Assembly (NCBI RefSeq): GCF_010119935.1
Contig: NZ_CP048209.1
Span: 5,685,001-5,749,000, forward strand
Reading direction: 5' to 3'
Source: Paenibacillus lycopersici
GTDB lineage: Bacteria; Bacillota; Bacilli; Paenibacillales; Paenibacillaceae
DNA length: 64,000 nucleotides
Below, piece by piece: positions 1 through 8,855 of this stretch (positions within the stretch are counted from its first letter, which is position 1; every line of letters begins with the position of its first letter). A model generated the notes under the pieces. That model saw only the letters and a program-made list of their open reading frames with translations. It did not search any database and was not told the DNA's origin. The translations under genes and the position numbers were made by a program.

Positions 1-133
1 TGACGACGAGAATAAGCAAGTCCAGCCCGTCGATCAGCGGATTGTACGGAAAAGGATTATCGATTGCCGCCAAGCTGACCAGACCTTCATGATGCTCGTA
101 TATCGCTTTAATCTGAGATTTAATATGTTCCAC
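1..133 (-). CDS. Nucleotidyltransferase-like protein, N-terminal part only (YgxA-like)
   Basis: The reading frame runs off the left edge of the window. It begins at a GTG at 133, preceded by GGGGGA at a six-base spacing. The visible N-terminus reads VEHIKSQIKAIYEHHEGL and continues in frame to base 1. The adjacent ygzB and nearby perR recreate the perR-ygzB-ygxA neighbourhood of Bacillus subtilis, where ygxA encodes a nucleotidyltransferase-fold protein. The assignment rests mainly on this synteny; about 44 residues are too few to show catalytic motifs. It is divergent from ygzB. Confidence 0.55.
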   Translation of the reverse strand, partial: MEHIKSQIKAIYEHHEGLVSLAAIDNPFPYNPLIDGLDLLILVV

Positions 134-271
134 GTCGATCCCCCGTAGCTTTCATGCTTACATTTAGCTATAATTATTTCGCAGTTGTTAATTTCTTGTT
201 CGACAATGTCCGCCCGATTTCCTGCCTAGCGCAGCAGAAACAACTGGGAAGTATCAGAAAGGATTGAATTT

Positions 272-646
272 ATGTTCGGAAAATCAAGCAAAATCAATGA
301 GTTCCGGCTGTGGGGGCTGCTGTTCACCCTGTTCGGAATGGGTCTAATGATATTGGGTACGGCCGGGATCGTCTTCTGGGGACAAGCCGGCAAAGTGTTC
401 GCGGCCATCTTCATGGTCATCGGCATGATCGCCATGCTGCTCAGCGTGGGCGTTTATTTCTGGGCCGGCATGCTCTCTACCAGCGCGACCATCCTTATCT
501 GCCCGGAGTGCAATCGCCATACGAAAATGCTCGGCAAGACCGACCGCTGCATGTACTGCAAAACGAAAATGACGCTCGATCCGAAACAAGCGACCGATCT
601 GGACGAAACGGAACCGGCCCAAGAGACCGTTCAGCCGCATGCCTGA
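272..646 (+). CDS. ygzB: YgzB-like zinc-ribbon membrane protein (DUF2614)
   Basis: This 124-residue protein matches the YgzB family along its length. Two transmembrane segments (about residues 13-35 and 42-63) are followed by the family signature VYFWAGMLST. A cytosolic zinc ribbon follows, with CPEC near residue 77 and CMYC near residue 93. The start has AAAGGA eight bases upstream. In Bacillus the gene lies next to perR and ygxA, as here. The biochemical role is unknown; a small zinc-binding inner-membrane protein is all that can be said. A strong bidirectional terminator follows. Confidence 0.9.
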   Translation: MFGKSSKINEFRLWGLLFTLFGMGLMILGTAGIVFWGQAGKVFAAIFMVIGMIAMLLSVGVYFWAGMLSTSATILICPECNRHTKMLGKTDRCMYCKTKMTLDPKQATDLDETEPAQETVQPHA

Positions 647-662
647 CTTATGCACCACGACA

Positions 663-700
663 AACGCCCTGCGCGGGAAATCCCGTACGCAGGGCGTTTT
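663..700. terminator. Bidirectional intrinsic terminator between ygzB and the GH18 gene
   Basis: Arms AACGCCCTGCG (663-673) and CGCAGGGCGTT (688-698) form an 11-bp perfect stem that can extend inward through CGGGA/TCCCG. T-rich sequence follows on the plus strand and TTTG on the minus strand. It separates convergent genes, so it can serve both. Confidence 0.85.
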
Positions 701-722
701 CTTGTTGACACTCGATACCTCA

Positions 723-2450
723 TTACGGAAGCTTGGTTAGAGACTGATGAATGATGCCCCAAATGTCGTCGGATTGAAATTGGCGCTGCCACGTCGCAGC
801 CCCGGCAAGCTGATATTTCTTGACCAATGCGATTCTGGCTTTCACGGATAACGAGTCTTCGATCCAGATGCGCTGCAAAGCTCCGTCCTGCGTATACTCG
901 ATGTACCGCTGTCCGGATTTCTCGTCGTACACCGGCGTCAGCCCGCGCTCCTTGATAATCTTCTGAACCGACTCCATGCCGAGCGTCTTGGACGAGACGG
1001 CGACTTTGCCGTCCGCGCCCTTCTTCTCCGTCCACTGCCGCGTGTACAGCGGCATGCCGAGCACGACTTTGCCGGGCGGAACCTTGTCTTCCGTCAAAAT
1101 CTTCTTCACGGCCTGCTCCGTCCACGGCAGCGAGGCAACGGATCCCGAATTCGGGCTGGATGCCCAGTGCTCGTCGTAGGCCATGATCATCATATAATCG
1201 ACGACCTTCCCGAGCTCCTCGCGGTCAAGGAACAGCGACCACATCTCGCTGTTGGATTTCGGCGTGACGTCGATCGATACGACGACGCCCATCTCGTGCA
1301 TATACGGCGTCAGCTCGCGGACAAACTGGACGAGATTCGCTTTATCCGCGGTATAGATATTTTCGAAATCCAGGTTGATGCCCTGGAGCTTGTACATTTG
1401 CGCAAAAGCCGCCAGCTGCTGGATCATCTTCAGTCTGGAGGCGGTGCTCGAAAGCGCCTTGGTCGTCAGATCCGGATCGAAGCTGTTGCTGAAGACCGCC
1501 CAAATCTGCATTTGCTTCTTATGCGCCCAATTGACGTAGGCCATGTCGGCTTTGCCTTTGATGCCGCCGTCTCCGTCCGTCAGCTCGAACCAGGTCGGCG
1601 AAACGACGTTGACGCCGGTCAGGTCCCCGATCGCATCCGGATTCGGTGCTTTCGCGTACACGGCTTCCCAGGTCAAGTTGATTTTGGACCCGATCGCCTT
1701 CCACGCCGTGTAGGCGGGCTCGTCCTTCGGCGGCGTCACCCGCTCCATGCCGGTCAGAACGACGGAGGACTTGTCCGCATAGCCTACAATGCCGTCCGGA
1801 GCTTGGACCAGGTACCATTTGTCCGCTTCGCTCCAAACCCGGACCTCCTGCTTCTCCGCGACGCGTTCGTAAATCGGCTCCTTGATCGACGGGCCGCGCC
1901 GGATCGTCAGCTCGCCCTTCGGCTTCGCCCCCAGCTGGACGGCATCGCCGGCGGATAGCACGGAAACCGTATTGGTATCCGCATTGTATCGTACCTGCAG
2001 GCCGAACAGCTCCTGCAACGGCTGCACCGGGATATAGGCGACTTTATTCACGACTTCGGCGGCGATCCGCAGCTGATAAGGCGACTCGTTCAGCTTGGCG
2101 GTCAATGCGTTCGTCTGCATGCGCAGTACCTTGTCGGCCGTCGTGAGCACGATCGAGCCTGTCTTGCTTTCGTAGTACACTTCTTCTTTCAATCCCAGCT
2201 GCTCTTGCACGAACGAAATCGGAAGGCGAATCTGCTCTCCGTCCAGCAAGGCGCCTTGCTGGATGACTTGTCCATGGTAGAGCAGCGGATGCTCCGCGCC
2301 GTAATCGGGCTTCACGACTGTATTGTTAGGGGCGACTCTGTCCCAACCGATCCAAATGACCGCGAGCATGGTGGCGATCCCGCATGCGATCACGAGCCAT
2401 TTCAACCCTCCCCCGCGCTGGCGCTTCGGCCGAAATCGAACCGTTTCCAC
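723..2450 (-). CDS. GH18-family cell-wall hydrolase with copper-amine-oxidase-type and SH3 domains (spore germination type)
   Basis: The 575-residue protein starts at GTG 2450 with GGAG 11 bases upstream. A basic N-terminus and one signal-anchor helix (about 17-36) place the rest outside the membrane. Next come a copper amine oxidase N-terminal-type substrate-binding domain (about 55-165), a bacterial SH3 domain (about 175-232) and a GH18 barrel (about 250-575). The family motif reads GINLDFEN, giving candidate catalytic residues D361 and E363. Relatives (YdhD, YvbX, SleL classes) cleave N-acetylglucosaminyl bonds of spore cortex or peptidoglycan. The exact substrate is inferred. It is a single gene downstream of perR and behind a terminator. 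Confidence 0.85.
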   Translation of the reverse strand: METVRFRPKRQRGGGLKWLVIACGIATMLAVIWIGWDRVAPNNTVVKPDYGAEHPLLYHGQVIQQGALLDGEQIRLPISFVQEQLGLKEEVYYESKTGSIVLTTADKVLRMQTNALTAKLNESPYQLRIAAEVVNKVAYIPVQPLQELFGLQVRYNADTNTVSVLSAGDAVQLGAKPKGELTIRRGPSIKEPIYERVAEKQEVRVWSEADKWYLVQAPDGIVGYADKSSVVLTGMERVTPPKDEPAYTAWKAIGSKINLTWEAVYAKAPNPDAIGDLTGVNVVSPTWFELTDGDGGIKGKADMAYVNWAHKKQMQIWAVFSNSFDPDLTTKALSSTASRLKMIQQLAAFAQMYKLQGINLDFENIYTADKANLVQFVRELTPYMHEMGVVVSIDVTPKSNSEMWSLFLDREELGKVVDYMMIMAYDEHWASSPNSGSVASLPWTEQAVKKILTEDKVPPGKVVLGMPLYTRQWTEKKGADGKVAVSSKTLGMESVQKIIKERGLTPVYDEKSGQRYIEYTQDGALQRIWIEDSLSVKARIALVKKYQLAGAATWQRQFQSDDIWGIIHQSLTKLP

Positions 2451-2611
2451 GATGTAAAACGCTCCTTTCCTATAGAAATGCTATTCCCGGAAACGGAAAA
2501 ACATGCAAGACCGCGGCATTCGGCAGCCTGCGCCGATACCGGCAGACGGCCGCCGATCGTCTTCAAGCGGCTGCAGCAAACGGGGATGTCCCTCATTTGC
2601 CCAAAATAAAA

Positions 2612-2650
2612 AACGCGCCTGATGTCGAGCTTGCTCAACCCTAGCGCGTT
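2612..2650 (-). terminator. perR terminator
   Basis: Read on the minus strand, AACGCGC (2650-2644) pairs with GCGCGTT (2618-2612). An inner GTTGAGC/GCTCGAC stem strengthens it, and a run of T residues follows. It lies 30 bases beyond the perR stop. Confidence 0.75.
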
Positions 2651-2680
2651 CGTTCGATTCCCGGCCGTTATCGGACTTGT

Positions 2681-3118
2681 TCAGTTTGCTCGTTGCGGCG
2701 AGGCGCAGCTGGCACACTGTCCGTAAATTTCCATGCGATGACCTTCCACCTTGAATCCGGTTTCCCTGGAGGCCGCTTCCTCGACATCCGTCAATGGCGG
2801 ATAATCGAAGTCGACGATCGTGCCGCAGGTCCGGCAAATCGCATGATAATGCTCAGAGAGATCGGCATCGAATCTGCTGGAATCGTCCCCGTAGGTCAAT
2901 TCCCGAACAAGACCCGCTTCGACGAAAAGCCGCAGGTTGTTGTATATGGTCGCCACGCTCATGCTTGGAAATGACGGCGAGAGCGACTTGTAAATTTCGT
3001 CCGCAGTCGGATGAGTCATGGAATGCATGAGAAAACTTAAGATAGCGTGACGCTGCGGGGTCATACGGACGCCGGTACTTTTCAACTGCTCCAAAGCTTG
3101 TTCCACGGTCGCACCCAT
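2681..3118 (-). CDS. perR: Peroxide-responsive Fur-family repressor PerR
   Basis: The 145-residue protein aligns with Bacillus PerR from end to end: an N-terminal winged helix (RMTPQRHAI, MSVATIYNNL) and a C-terminal dimerisation domain. The regulatory-metal ligands are all present: H36, D84, H90, H92 and D103. The last corresponds to Asp104 of B. subtilis PerR, which separates PerR from Fur. The structural zinc is held by C95xxC98 and C135xxC138. By family knowledge it represses peroxide-defence genes and is inactivated by iron-catalysed histidine oxidation. It is monocistronic, with its own promoter and terminator. Confidence 0.95.
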   Translation of the reverse strand: MGATVEQALEQLKSTGVRMTPQRHAILSFLMHSMTHPTADEIYKSLSPSFPSMSVATIYNNLRLFVEAGLVRELTYGDDSSRFDADLSEHYHAICRTCGTIVDFDYPPLTDVEEAASRETGFKVEGHRMEIYGQCASCASPQRAN

Positions 3119-3152
3119 GCCCTACACGTCCTTTCTGCAATAGTTTAGAACC

Positions 3153-3182
3153 ATTGTACGTGGATCGTTTTCAATTTGTCAA
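3153..3182 (-). promoter_or_regulatory. SigA-type promoter of perR
   Basis: On the minus strand, TTGACA (3182-3177) and TACAAT (3158-3153) are separated by 18 bases. They lie about 35-65 bases before the perR start. No convincing PerR box (TTATAATNATTATAA-like) could be aligned beside it. Confidence 0.65.
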
Positions 3183-3199
3183 TGAAAGCGGGAATCATT

Positions 3200-5185
3200 T
3201 TATGACTTGTAATGATTTACCGCGATGCTGCTGTTGGCGTCGATGTTGATGCGGAATGCGCCCGATCCGACGGTTCCGCGGATCGTCTTCTTGTTGATCG
3301 CGAGCGGCAAATCGCTCGTTACGTCGCCGAACGTCACGGATCCGTTGACGGAATAATTGCCGGATTCGGGAATCTGCACATGGATCTCGCCGATGGAGCT
3401 GTTAATGTCCCAGTCGCCGCCGACGATGGCGCTCGCAATGCGGATATCGCCGTTCAGCGTGTCGGCCCGCACGGCGCTTTGTGCTTCTTGGATGCCGATC
3501 TGGCCGTTCTTCGTGTCCGTGTCCACATCGCCCGTTACGCGCTGCAGATCGATACTGCCGCTGATGGTCGAGCCGTCGAACGCCCCGGTAATGTCTGCCG
3601 CTTTGATGTCCCCGTTGTAGGTATCCAATGTCACATTGCCTTCCAGCATCATCGCAGTAATGCTGCCATTCTTCGTCTCTGCGTCCACCGGCCCGCGCAT
3701 ATGATGGACGGTTATTTCGCCTGATGTCACCTTAATGGTCAACCCGCCGGCAAGCGTGAGATCCGCCGTGTCGACGGAACCGTTGACCGTGTCGATGCGA
3801 AGCTCGGTCTTGGGGGGCTCTGGCGTATTAGACGCAGTATTCGATGCGGAAGTTGCGGCGTTGTTGGTGCCGTTGATGTTCGTACTGCCAGTGGCTGTAT
3901 CGGCATTGCCGCTGGCTGTATCGGCGCTGCTATTGGCTGCATTGGCGCTGCCGTCGCCGATGTCTGCACCGTTCGAGGCCGGGATGCTGCCATCGGTTTC
4001 CGCGGATGCAGAAGCATCGTCGCTAGAACCCTCAGGCTGGGCTTCCATGGCAAACGACGAGCCGGCCGGAATGGTGACTATCATATTCATACGCGGCTCC
4101 CGTTCTCCGTTAGTACCGTACGGATGGCCTTTCGCTTTGATTGCGAGCGTGGCCCCGCCGTTCACTTCGACCGTCGATTTCTCGGCCGCTGCGTCCGCTT
4201 CGGCGCGATTGGCCGTGTCTACCCACATGACCGTCTCCACGACGACGTCGTCGACCTCGCCTTTCTTGACCGTCACGTTCCCGTTCGTATTATCGATGGC
4301 AATCGCGGTTGTCTCCGGAAGCAGCGGCTGATGGATCGTCGCCTTGTCGTACCGGAAGCCCTTCTCTTCGCCAAACCCGCTCGTGCCGGTCAAATTGACC
4401 TTGAATTCGTCCAGCCAGCGAAACGGCATGGCGGCATATTGGGTGACGGCAAACGCCGTAATCGCAACGACGACCGCCAGAAACGCGCCTCCGATGTCAA
4501 AGGACGGCCGCCTCGCGGTCTTGCGATAGGCGATGCTGGCAATCACGATTTCGACGCCAAGCAGCACGAAGGCCGCCGGCCACCACTGTCCGATGAGCCC
4601 CATATCGTTGCGGCCCTTGAGCTGATCCCACAGCAGCAGTCCGCCTACTGCGACGAGAACGGCCGCCACCGTGTACCGGCCGATTTTGAGCATGGAATTC
4701 GTCCCCCTTAACACCAACAGAACCGCAAGCAGGAGAAGCAGCGATCCGGGCGCATACGTTCCGAACGGCTCGATCAGCGCGGAGAAGTCGATCGACGTCT
4801 GTACGAGGATCAGCAGAACGCAGCTCAAACCGATAGCCGCAATCCCTTGCAGGATGAGCTTGGCGCTCACGGCCCCTTGCCGCTCTTCGTCCGCCCGGCG
4901 CCTTTCCCGGCGAAGCCTGGATGCCAGCTGGAGCGTGCCGAAGACGCTGTAGAACCAAAAGCACGGCACGCCTAACCCGAGGAAAATGATGAACAACGCG
5001 AATTGACCGCCGCTTTCGTCGGCCAAACGGATCATGGCTGCGATGTCGGTCAGCGTTCCGAGCAGGAGCAGCAGCCCCGGCAAGGTATACCCGAGCAGCA
5101 CATGCCCGCCGCCGGGGATAAGGAAAGCGATCAAGGGCGCCAGATAGGTGATGAAGCTTGACGTCTCTCTAGATGGTTCGCGCAT
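3200..5185 (-). CDS. Polytopic membrane protein with C-terminal DUF4097 adhesin-like beta-solenoid
   Basis: The 661-residue protein is best started at ATG 5185 (MREPSRET), since GGAGG lies six bases upstream and abuts the alternative GTG at 5191. The N-terminal half (about 1-265) holds some eight hydrophobic helices. The C-terminal half is a DUF4097-type repeat region with recurring turns such as DTVNGSVD, ETKNGSI, DTYNGDI and DTKNGQI. It is interrupted at about residues 385-460 by a Ser/Ala/Asn/Thr-rich linker. DUF4097 proteins are presumed surface beta-helices; their function is unknown. It has no obvious operon partner. Confidence 0.75.
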   Translation of the reverse strand: MREPSRETSSFITYLAPLIAFLIPGGGHVLLGYTLPGLLLLLGTLTDIAAMIRLADESGGQFALFIIFLGLGVPCFWFYSVFGTLQLASRLRRERRRADEERQGAVSAKLILQGIAAIGLSCVLLILVQTSIDFSALIEPFGTYAPGSLLLLLAVLLVLRGTNSMLKIGRYTVAAVLVAVGGLLLWDQLKGRNDMGLIGQWWPAAFVLLGVEIVIASIAYRKTARRPSFDIGGAFLAVVVAITAFAVTQYAAMPFRWLDEFKVNLTGTSGFGEEKGFRYDKATIHQPLLPETTAIAIDNTNGNVTVKKGEVDDVVVETVMWVDTANRAEADAAAEKSTVEVNGGATLAIKAKGHPYGTNGEREPRMNMIVTIPAGSSFAMEAQPEGSSDDASASAETDGSIPASNGADIGDGSANAANSSADTASGNADTATGSTNINGTNNAATSASNTASNTPEPPKTELRIDTVNGSVDTADLTLAGGLTIKVTSGEITVHHMRGPVDAETKNGSITAMMLEGNVTLDTYNGDIKAADITGAFDGSTISGSIDLQRVTGDVDTDTKNGQIGIQEAQSAVRADTLNGDIRIASAIVGGDWDINSSIGEIHVQIPESGNYSVNGSVTFGDVTSDLPLAINKKTIRGTVGSGAFRINIDANSSIAVNHYKS

Positions 5186-5245
5186 GTGCACCCTCCGTTC
5201 GGTTATCGGTCCTTATCCGTATTGTACCATATACCGGATGCGGCA

Positions 5246-5280
5246 AAGAGGCATGTCCGCGCTTGGCGGACATGCCTCTT
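5246..5280 (-). terminator. gatCAB operon terminator
   Basis: A perfect 15-bp stem is formed by 5246-5260 and 5266-5280 (core GCATGTCCGC) around a five-base loop. It is followed on the minus strand by a short TTT. It lies just beyond the gatB stop at 5322. Confidence 0.75.
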
Positions 5281-5321
5281 CGCTATGCCGCGCATCGCTG
5301 CGCGTGCAAATCGCTGCATTA

Positions 5322-6764
5322 TTATTGATTGAGGCGTGCGAGCAGCAGCTTGTTGACGAGCGCCGGATTCGCTTTGCCCTTCGTTTCTTTCATGACTTGA
5401 CCGACGAGGAAGCCGATCGCTTTCTCTTTGCCGGCCTTGAAATCCTCGACCGACTGCGGGTTCGCGCTTACGATCCGGTCTACGACTTCGGCGATGGCGC
5501 CTTCGTCGCTGATTTGAACGAGTCCTTGCTCTTCGACGATCTGCTGCGGACGCTTGCCCGTCTCCAGCATCTCCTTGAAGACGGTCTTCGCGATCTTGCT
5601 GCTGATCGTGCCCTTCTCCATCAGGCCGATCATTTCGCCGAGACCTTGGCCCGTCAGCTTGATGTCTTCCAATTCCAGTCCGCCCGCGTTCAGGTATCCC
5701 AGCAGGTCGCCCATGATCCAGTTGGACACCGCTTTGGCATCCTTCGTGTACTGCAGGCTCTCCTCGAAGAAATCCGCCAGCTTCTTGGACGACGTAATGA
5801 CTTCGGCATCGTAGGAAGGGAGTCCGAATTCAGCCGTATACCGGGCTTTGCGGGCATCCGGCAGCTCCGGGATGGACGCGCGGACGCGGGCCTTCCACTC
5901 ATCGTCGATATGGATCTGCACGAGGTCCGGGTCCGGGAAGTAGCGATAATCATGCGCTTCTTCCTTGCTGCGCATCGTGAACGTCTTGCCCTGCGTCTCG
6001 TCCCAGCGGCGCGTTTCCTGCACGACTTTGCCGCCGCTGTCGAGGACGTCGGCCTGGCGCATCTCTTCGTACTCCAGACCGCGCTGAACGCCGCGGAAGG
6101 AGTTCATGTTCTTGAGCTCCGCGCGCGTGCCGAATTCCTCCTGGCCGTATGGACGGATACTGATGTTGGCGTCGCAGCGGAGCGAGCCTTCTTCCATCTT
6201 CACGTCCGATACTTCGCAGTAGAGCATGATCGCCTTGAGCTTCTCGAGGTACGCCTTCGCTTCCTCGGGCGTGCGGATATCCGGCTCCGATACGATCTCG
6301 ACCAGCGGCGTGCCCACGCGGTTGAAGTCGACCAAGGAACCGAATCCGCCGTCGATGTGGGTCAGCTTGCCCGCATCCTCCTCCAGATGGAGGCGCGTGA
6401 TGCCGATGCGTTTGGTCTGGCCGTTCACTTCGATGTCGATCCAGCCGTGCTCGCCGACCGGCTTGTCGAATTGGGAAATTTGATACGCCTTCGGCGAATC
6501 GGGATAGAAATAGTTCTTCCGGTCGAACTTGCTGATGTCCGCGATCCGGCAGTTAAGCGCCATGGCGGCTTTCATCGCGAATTCGAGCGCCTGCCGGTTC
6601 AGGACGGGCAGCACGCCCGGGTGTCCGAGACAGACCGGACATGTATGGGAGTTAGGCGGCGCGCCGAAGGAGGTGGAGCAGCCGCAGAAGATTTTGCTCT
6701 TCGTGTGCAGCTCGACGTGGACCTCCAGGCCGACGACCGTTTCGTATTTGTTCGGTTCAAACAT
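5322..6764 (-). CDS. gatB: Asp-tRNA(Asn)/Glu-tRNA(Gln) amidotransferase subunit B
   Basis: The 480-residue subunit matches GatB: the N-terminal kinase-like domain opens with [24 protein letters not shown]. The CxC...C motifs (FCGCS near 29-32, CPVCLGHPG near 43) can bind structural zinc. The helical tail YqeY-like domain ends with NPALVNKLL. GatB phosphorylates misacylated Glu-tRNA(Gln) or Asp-tRNA(Asn), and the amide is then supplied by GatA. It is the last gene of gatC-gatA-gatB, 29 bases after gatA, and followed by a terminator. The length is normal for the family. Confidence 0.97.
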   Translation of the reverse strand: MFEPNKYETVVGLEVHVELHTKSKIFCGCSTSFGAPPNSHTCPVCLGHPGVLPVLNRQALEFAMKAAMALNCRIADISKFDRKNYFYPDSPKAYQISQFDKPVGEHGWIDIEVNGQTKRIGITRLHLEEDAGKLTHIDGGFGSLVDFNRVGTPLVEIVSEPDIRTPEEAKAYLEKLKAIMLYCEVSDVKMEEGSLRCDANISIRPYGQEEFGTRAELKNMNSFRGVQRGLEYEEMRQADVLDSGGKVVQETRRWDETQGKTFTMRSKEEAHDYRYFPDPDLVQIHIDDEWKARVRASIPELPDARKARYTAEFGLPSYDAEVITSSKKLADFFEESLQYTKDAKAVSNWIMGDLLGYLNAGGLELEDIKLTGQGLGEMIGLMEKGTISSKIAKTVFKEMLETGKRPQQIVEEQGLVQISDEGAIAEVVDRIVSANPQSVEDFKAGKEKAIGFLVGQVMKETKGKANPALVNKLLLARLNQ

Positions 6765-6793
6765 GGTTTCGCCTCCTGCTTCCTAGCCGCCCG

Positions 6794-8251
6794 CTACAGC
6801 TGCGGACGTTGTTTGTGATGCTCGGTATGCTGCTCGTATGCGTGCGCGGCGCGGAGCACCGTACGCTCGTCGAACGCTTTGCCGATGATTTGCAGCCCGA
6901 CCGGCAGGCCGTTCGCGAAGCCGCATGGCACGCTGATCGCAGGCACGCCCGCCAAGCTGACCGGAATCGTGCAAATATCGTTCAGATACATCGTCAGCGG
7001 GTCGCCGACCTGCTCGCCGATGCGGAAAGCCGTCGTCGGCGCCGTCGGCCCGATGATGAGATCGAAGTTCTGGAACACGTTGTCGAAATCTTGCTTGATC
7101 AGCGTGCGCACCTTCTGCGCCTTCAAGTAATAGGCGTCATAGTAGCCGGAGCTGAGCGCGTACGTGCCGAGCATGATGCGGCGCTTCACTTCCTGGCCGA
7201 AGCCTTGGCTGCGCGACTTGCGGTACAGGTCGAGCAGGTTGTCCGGGTTCTCGGCGCGCACGCCGTAGCGGACGCCGTCGAAACGGGCGAGGTTGGAGGA
7301 CGCTTCGGACGATGCGAGCAGGTAGTACGTCGCGACCGCATATTCGGTATGCGGCAGGGACACTTCCTCCCACGTCGCGCCGAGGCTCTCGAACTGCTTG
7401 AGCGCGGCGAGCACCGCTTCTTTCACCTGCGGATCGATGCCTTGGCCCAAGTATTCCTTCGGCACGCCGATGCGGAGTCCTTTCACGTCGCCGGAGAGCG
7501 CGCTGACGTAGTCGGGAATTTCCACGTTCGCGGACGTCGAGTCATTCGGGTCGTAGCCCGCGATCGCTTGCAGCACGTAGGCCGAGTCCTCGACGTTCTT
7601 CGTCAGCGGGCCGATCTGGTCGAGCGACGAAGCGAACGCCACGAGGCCGAAACGCGATACGAGGCCGTACGTCGGCTTCAAGCCGACGATGCCGCAGTAG
7701 GCGGCCGGCTGGCGGATCGAGCCGCCGGTGTCGGAGCCGAGCGCGAAATAGACTTGTCCCGCCGCGACGGAAGCTGCGGAACCGCCGCTCGAGCCGCCCG
7801 GAACATAGTCCGTGTTCCACGGATTGCGCGTCGGGCGGAAGCTGGAATTCTCGTTGGATCCGCCCATGGCGAACTCGTCCATGTTCAGCTTGCCGATCGT
7901 AACCGCTTGCGCCGCCTTCAGCTTCTTCGTCGCCGTTGCGTCATAGATCGGATCGTAGTTGCGCAGAAACTGGCTTGCGCATGTCGTCAGCAGGCCCTCG
8001 GTAACGATATTGTCCTTGATGCCCGCGGGCAGGCCGAACAGGATGCCCTGCTCTCCGCCGTCCGCCAGCGCCTTGTCCAGTTCCGCGGCCGCGGCGCGCG
8101 CGCCTTCTTCGTTCAAGGTCAAGAACGATTGAATGGAAGCGTCCGTCGCGGCGATGCGCGAGAACGAAGCGTCCACCAAATCGGCGACCGACAGTTCTTT
8201 CTTCCTTAACTGATTATGTACTTCCTGCAGGCGTAAATCGAAAAGTGCCAA
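6794..8251 (-). CDS. gatA: Asp-tRNA(Asn)/Glu-tRNA(Gln) amidotransferase subunit A (amidase)
   Basis: The 485-residue amidase-signature protein hydrolyses glutamine to feed ammonia to GatB. The start is TTG at 8251, with GGGAGGAA eight bases upstream; no ATG fits the family N-terminus [11 protein letters not shown]. The catalytic triad regions are visible: the Lys in GIKDNI, the cis-Ser in the Gly/Ser-rich [10 protein letters not shown] segment and the nucleophile in [12 protein letters not shown]. Length and domain content are those of a complete enzyme. It lies 35 bases after gatC in the same operon. Confidence 0.97.
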   Translation of the reverse strand: MALFDLRLQEVHNQLRKKELSVADLVDASFSRIAATDASIQSFLTLNEEGARAAAAELDKALADGGEQGILFGLPAGIKDNIVTEGLLTTCASQFLRNYDPIYDATATKKLKAAQAVTIGKLNMDEFAMGGSNENSSFRPTRNPWNTDYVPGGSSGGSAASVAAGQVYFALGSDTGGSIRQPAAYCGIVGLKPTYGLVSRFGLVAFASSLDQIGPLTKNVEDSAYVLQAIAGYDPNDSTSANVEIPDYVSALSGDVKGLRIGVPKEYLGQGIDPQVKEAVLAALKQFESLGATWEEVSLPHTEYAVATYYLLASSEASSNLARFDGVRYGVRAENPDNLLDLYRKSRSQGFGQEVKRRIMLGTYALSSGYYDAYYLKAQKVRTLIKQDFDNVFQNFDLIIGPTAPTTAFRIGEQVGDPLTMYLNDICTIPVSLAGVPAISVPCGFANGLPVGLQIIGKAFDERTVLRAAHAYEQHTEHHKQRPQL

Positions 8252-8286
8252 CAGCCGTTCCTCCCTTCATGTCCTTGCAAGCGAAT

Positions 8287-8574
8287 TTATTCCAGCACGG
8301 CCGGTACTTTGAACTGGCCGTCTTCATCGTCGGGCGCATTGCGCAGCGCGGTCTCGTTCGATACGGACTCGCGAATGACGTCTTCCCGCATGACGTTATA
8401 CACCGGCAGCACGTGGCTGGTCGGCTCCACGTCATCGGTATTCAGCTCGTTCAGCTTCTCGGCGTATTTCAAGATCGCGTTCAGCTGGCCGGCGAATTGT
8501 TCTTTCTCTTGCTCGGAAAGCTCCAGCCGGGCCAGATTGGCCACATGCTCAACATCTTTGATCGTGATGCTCAT
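8287..8574 (-). CDS. gatC: Asp-tRNA(Asn)/Glu-tRNA(Gln) amidotransferase subunit C
   Basis: This 95-residue helper subunit stabilises the GatA-GatB contact. The start at 8574 (MSITIKDVEHVANLARLEL) matches the family N-terminus; an in-frame ATG eight codons upstream would add an atypical extension. Conserved elements are HVANLARLELSEQE and the C-terminal RED(D)V and DDEDGQFKVPAVLE. It is the first gene of the gatCAB operon. Confidence 0.95.
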   Translation of the reverse strand: MSITIKDVEHVANLARLELSEQEKEQFAGQLNAILKYAEKLNELNTDDVEPTSHVLPVYNVMREDVIRESVSNETALRNAPDDEDGQFKVPAVLE

Positions 8575-8630
8575 CGTCTCATGTCCCGTCCTTTCCATCC
8601 ATCATGCATACAACTGCACACATTCTACCT

Positions 8631-8660
8631 ATTATAACGCAAGGCCGGAAACAAACTCAA
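8631..8660 (-). promoter_or_regulatory. Probable gatCAB promoter
   Basis: On the minus strand, TTGAGT (8660-8655) and TATAAT (8636-8631) are 18 bases apart, about 57 bases before the gatC start. The -10 is a perfect consensus and the -35 matches at four positions. Confidence 0.6.
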
Positions 8661-8785
8661 TGGAATTGCGACGGTTTGCCCCCGGGAAGCGCGCCGAAAA
8701 GCCGAAATCGTTCATTGCGTTCGAAACGAATTTCTCCTGGGCGCAATTCGGTACGCGTCGGCCCCATGGAGAGCAAACGTGAAAA

Positions 8786-8807
8786 CCTGCCGGGCAAACC
8801 CGGCAGG
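8786..8807 (-). terminator. Terminator of the SLH protein gene
   Basis: CCTGCCGGG (8786-8794) pairs perfectly with CCCGGCAGG (8799-8807) around a four-base loop. TTTT follows on the minus strand. It lies about 50 bases beyond the stop of the SLH gene. Confidence 0.85.
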
Positions 8808-8855
8808 CACGGACCAAACGCAGTATAGTCTCGATTCGGATCAGAGACGCGTGAA

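Noticed and set aside
3119-3199. PerR box in the perR promoter
   Set aside because: The best alignment matches about half of the 15-base consensus, no better than chance in AT-rich DNA.
3739-4053. Minus-strand 104-codon frame within the DUF4097 linker
   Set aside because: It arises from the low-complexity repeat DNA of the linker, in another frame of the same gene.
5148-6818. Long plus-strand open frame of 556 codons opposite gatB
   Set aside because: It is the GC-driven shadow of gatB, with Arg/Asp/Leu-rich composition and no family match.
6809-8209. Long plus-strand open frame opposite gatA
   Set aside because: Same reason: a shadow of the amidase gene, with no start signal.
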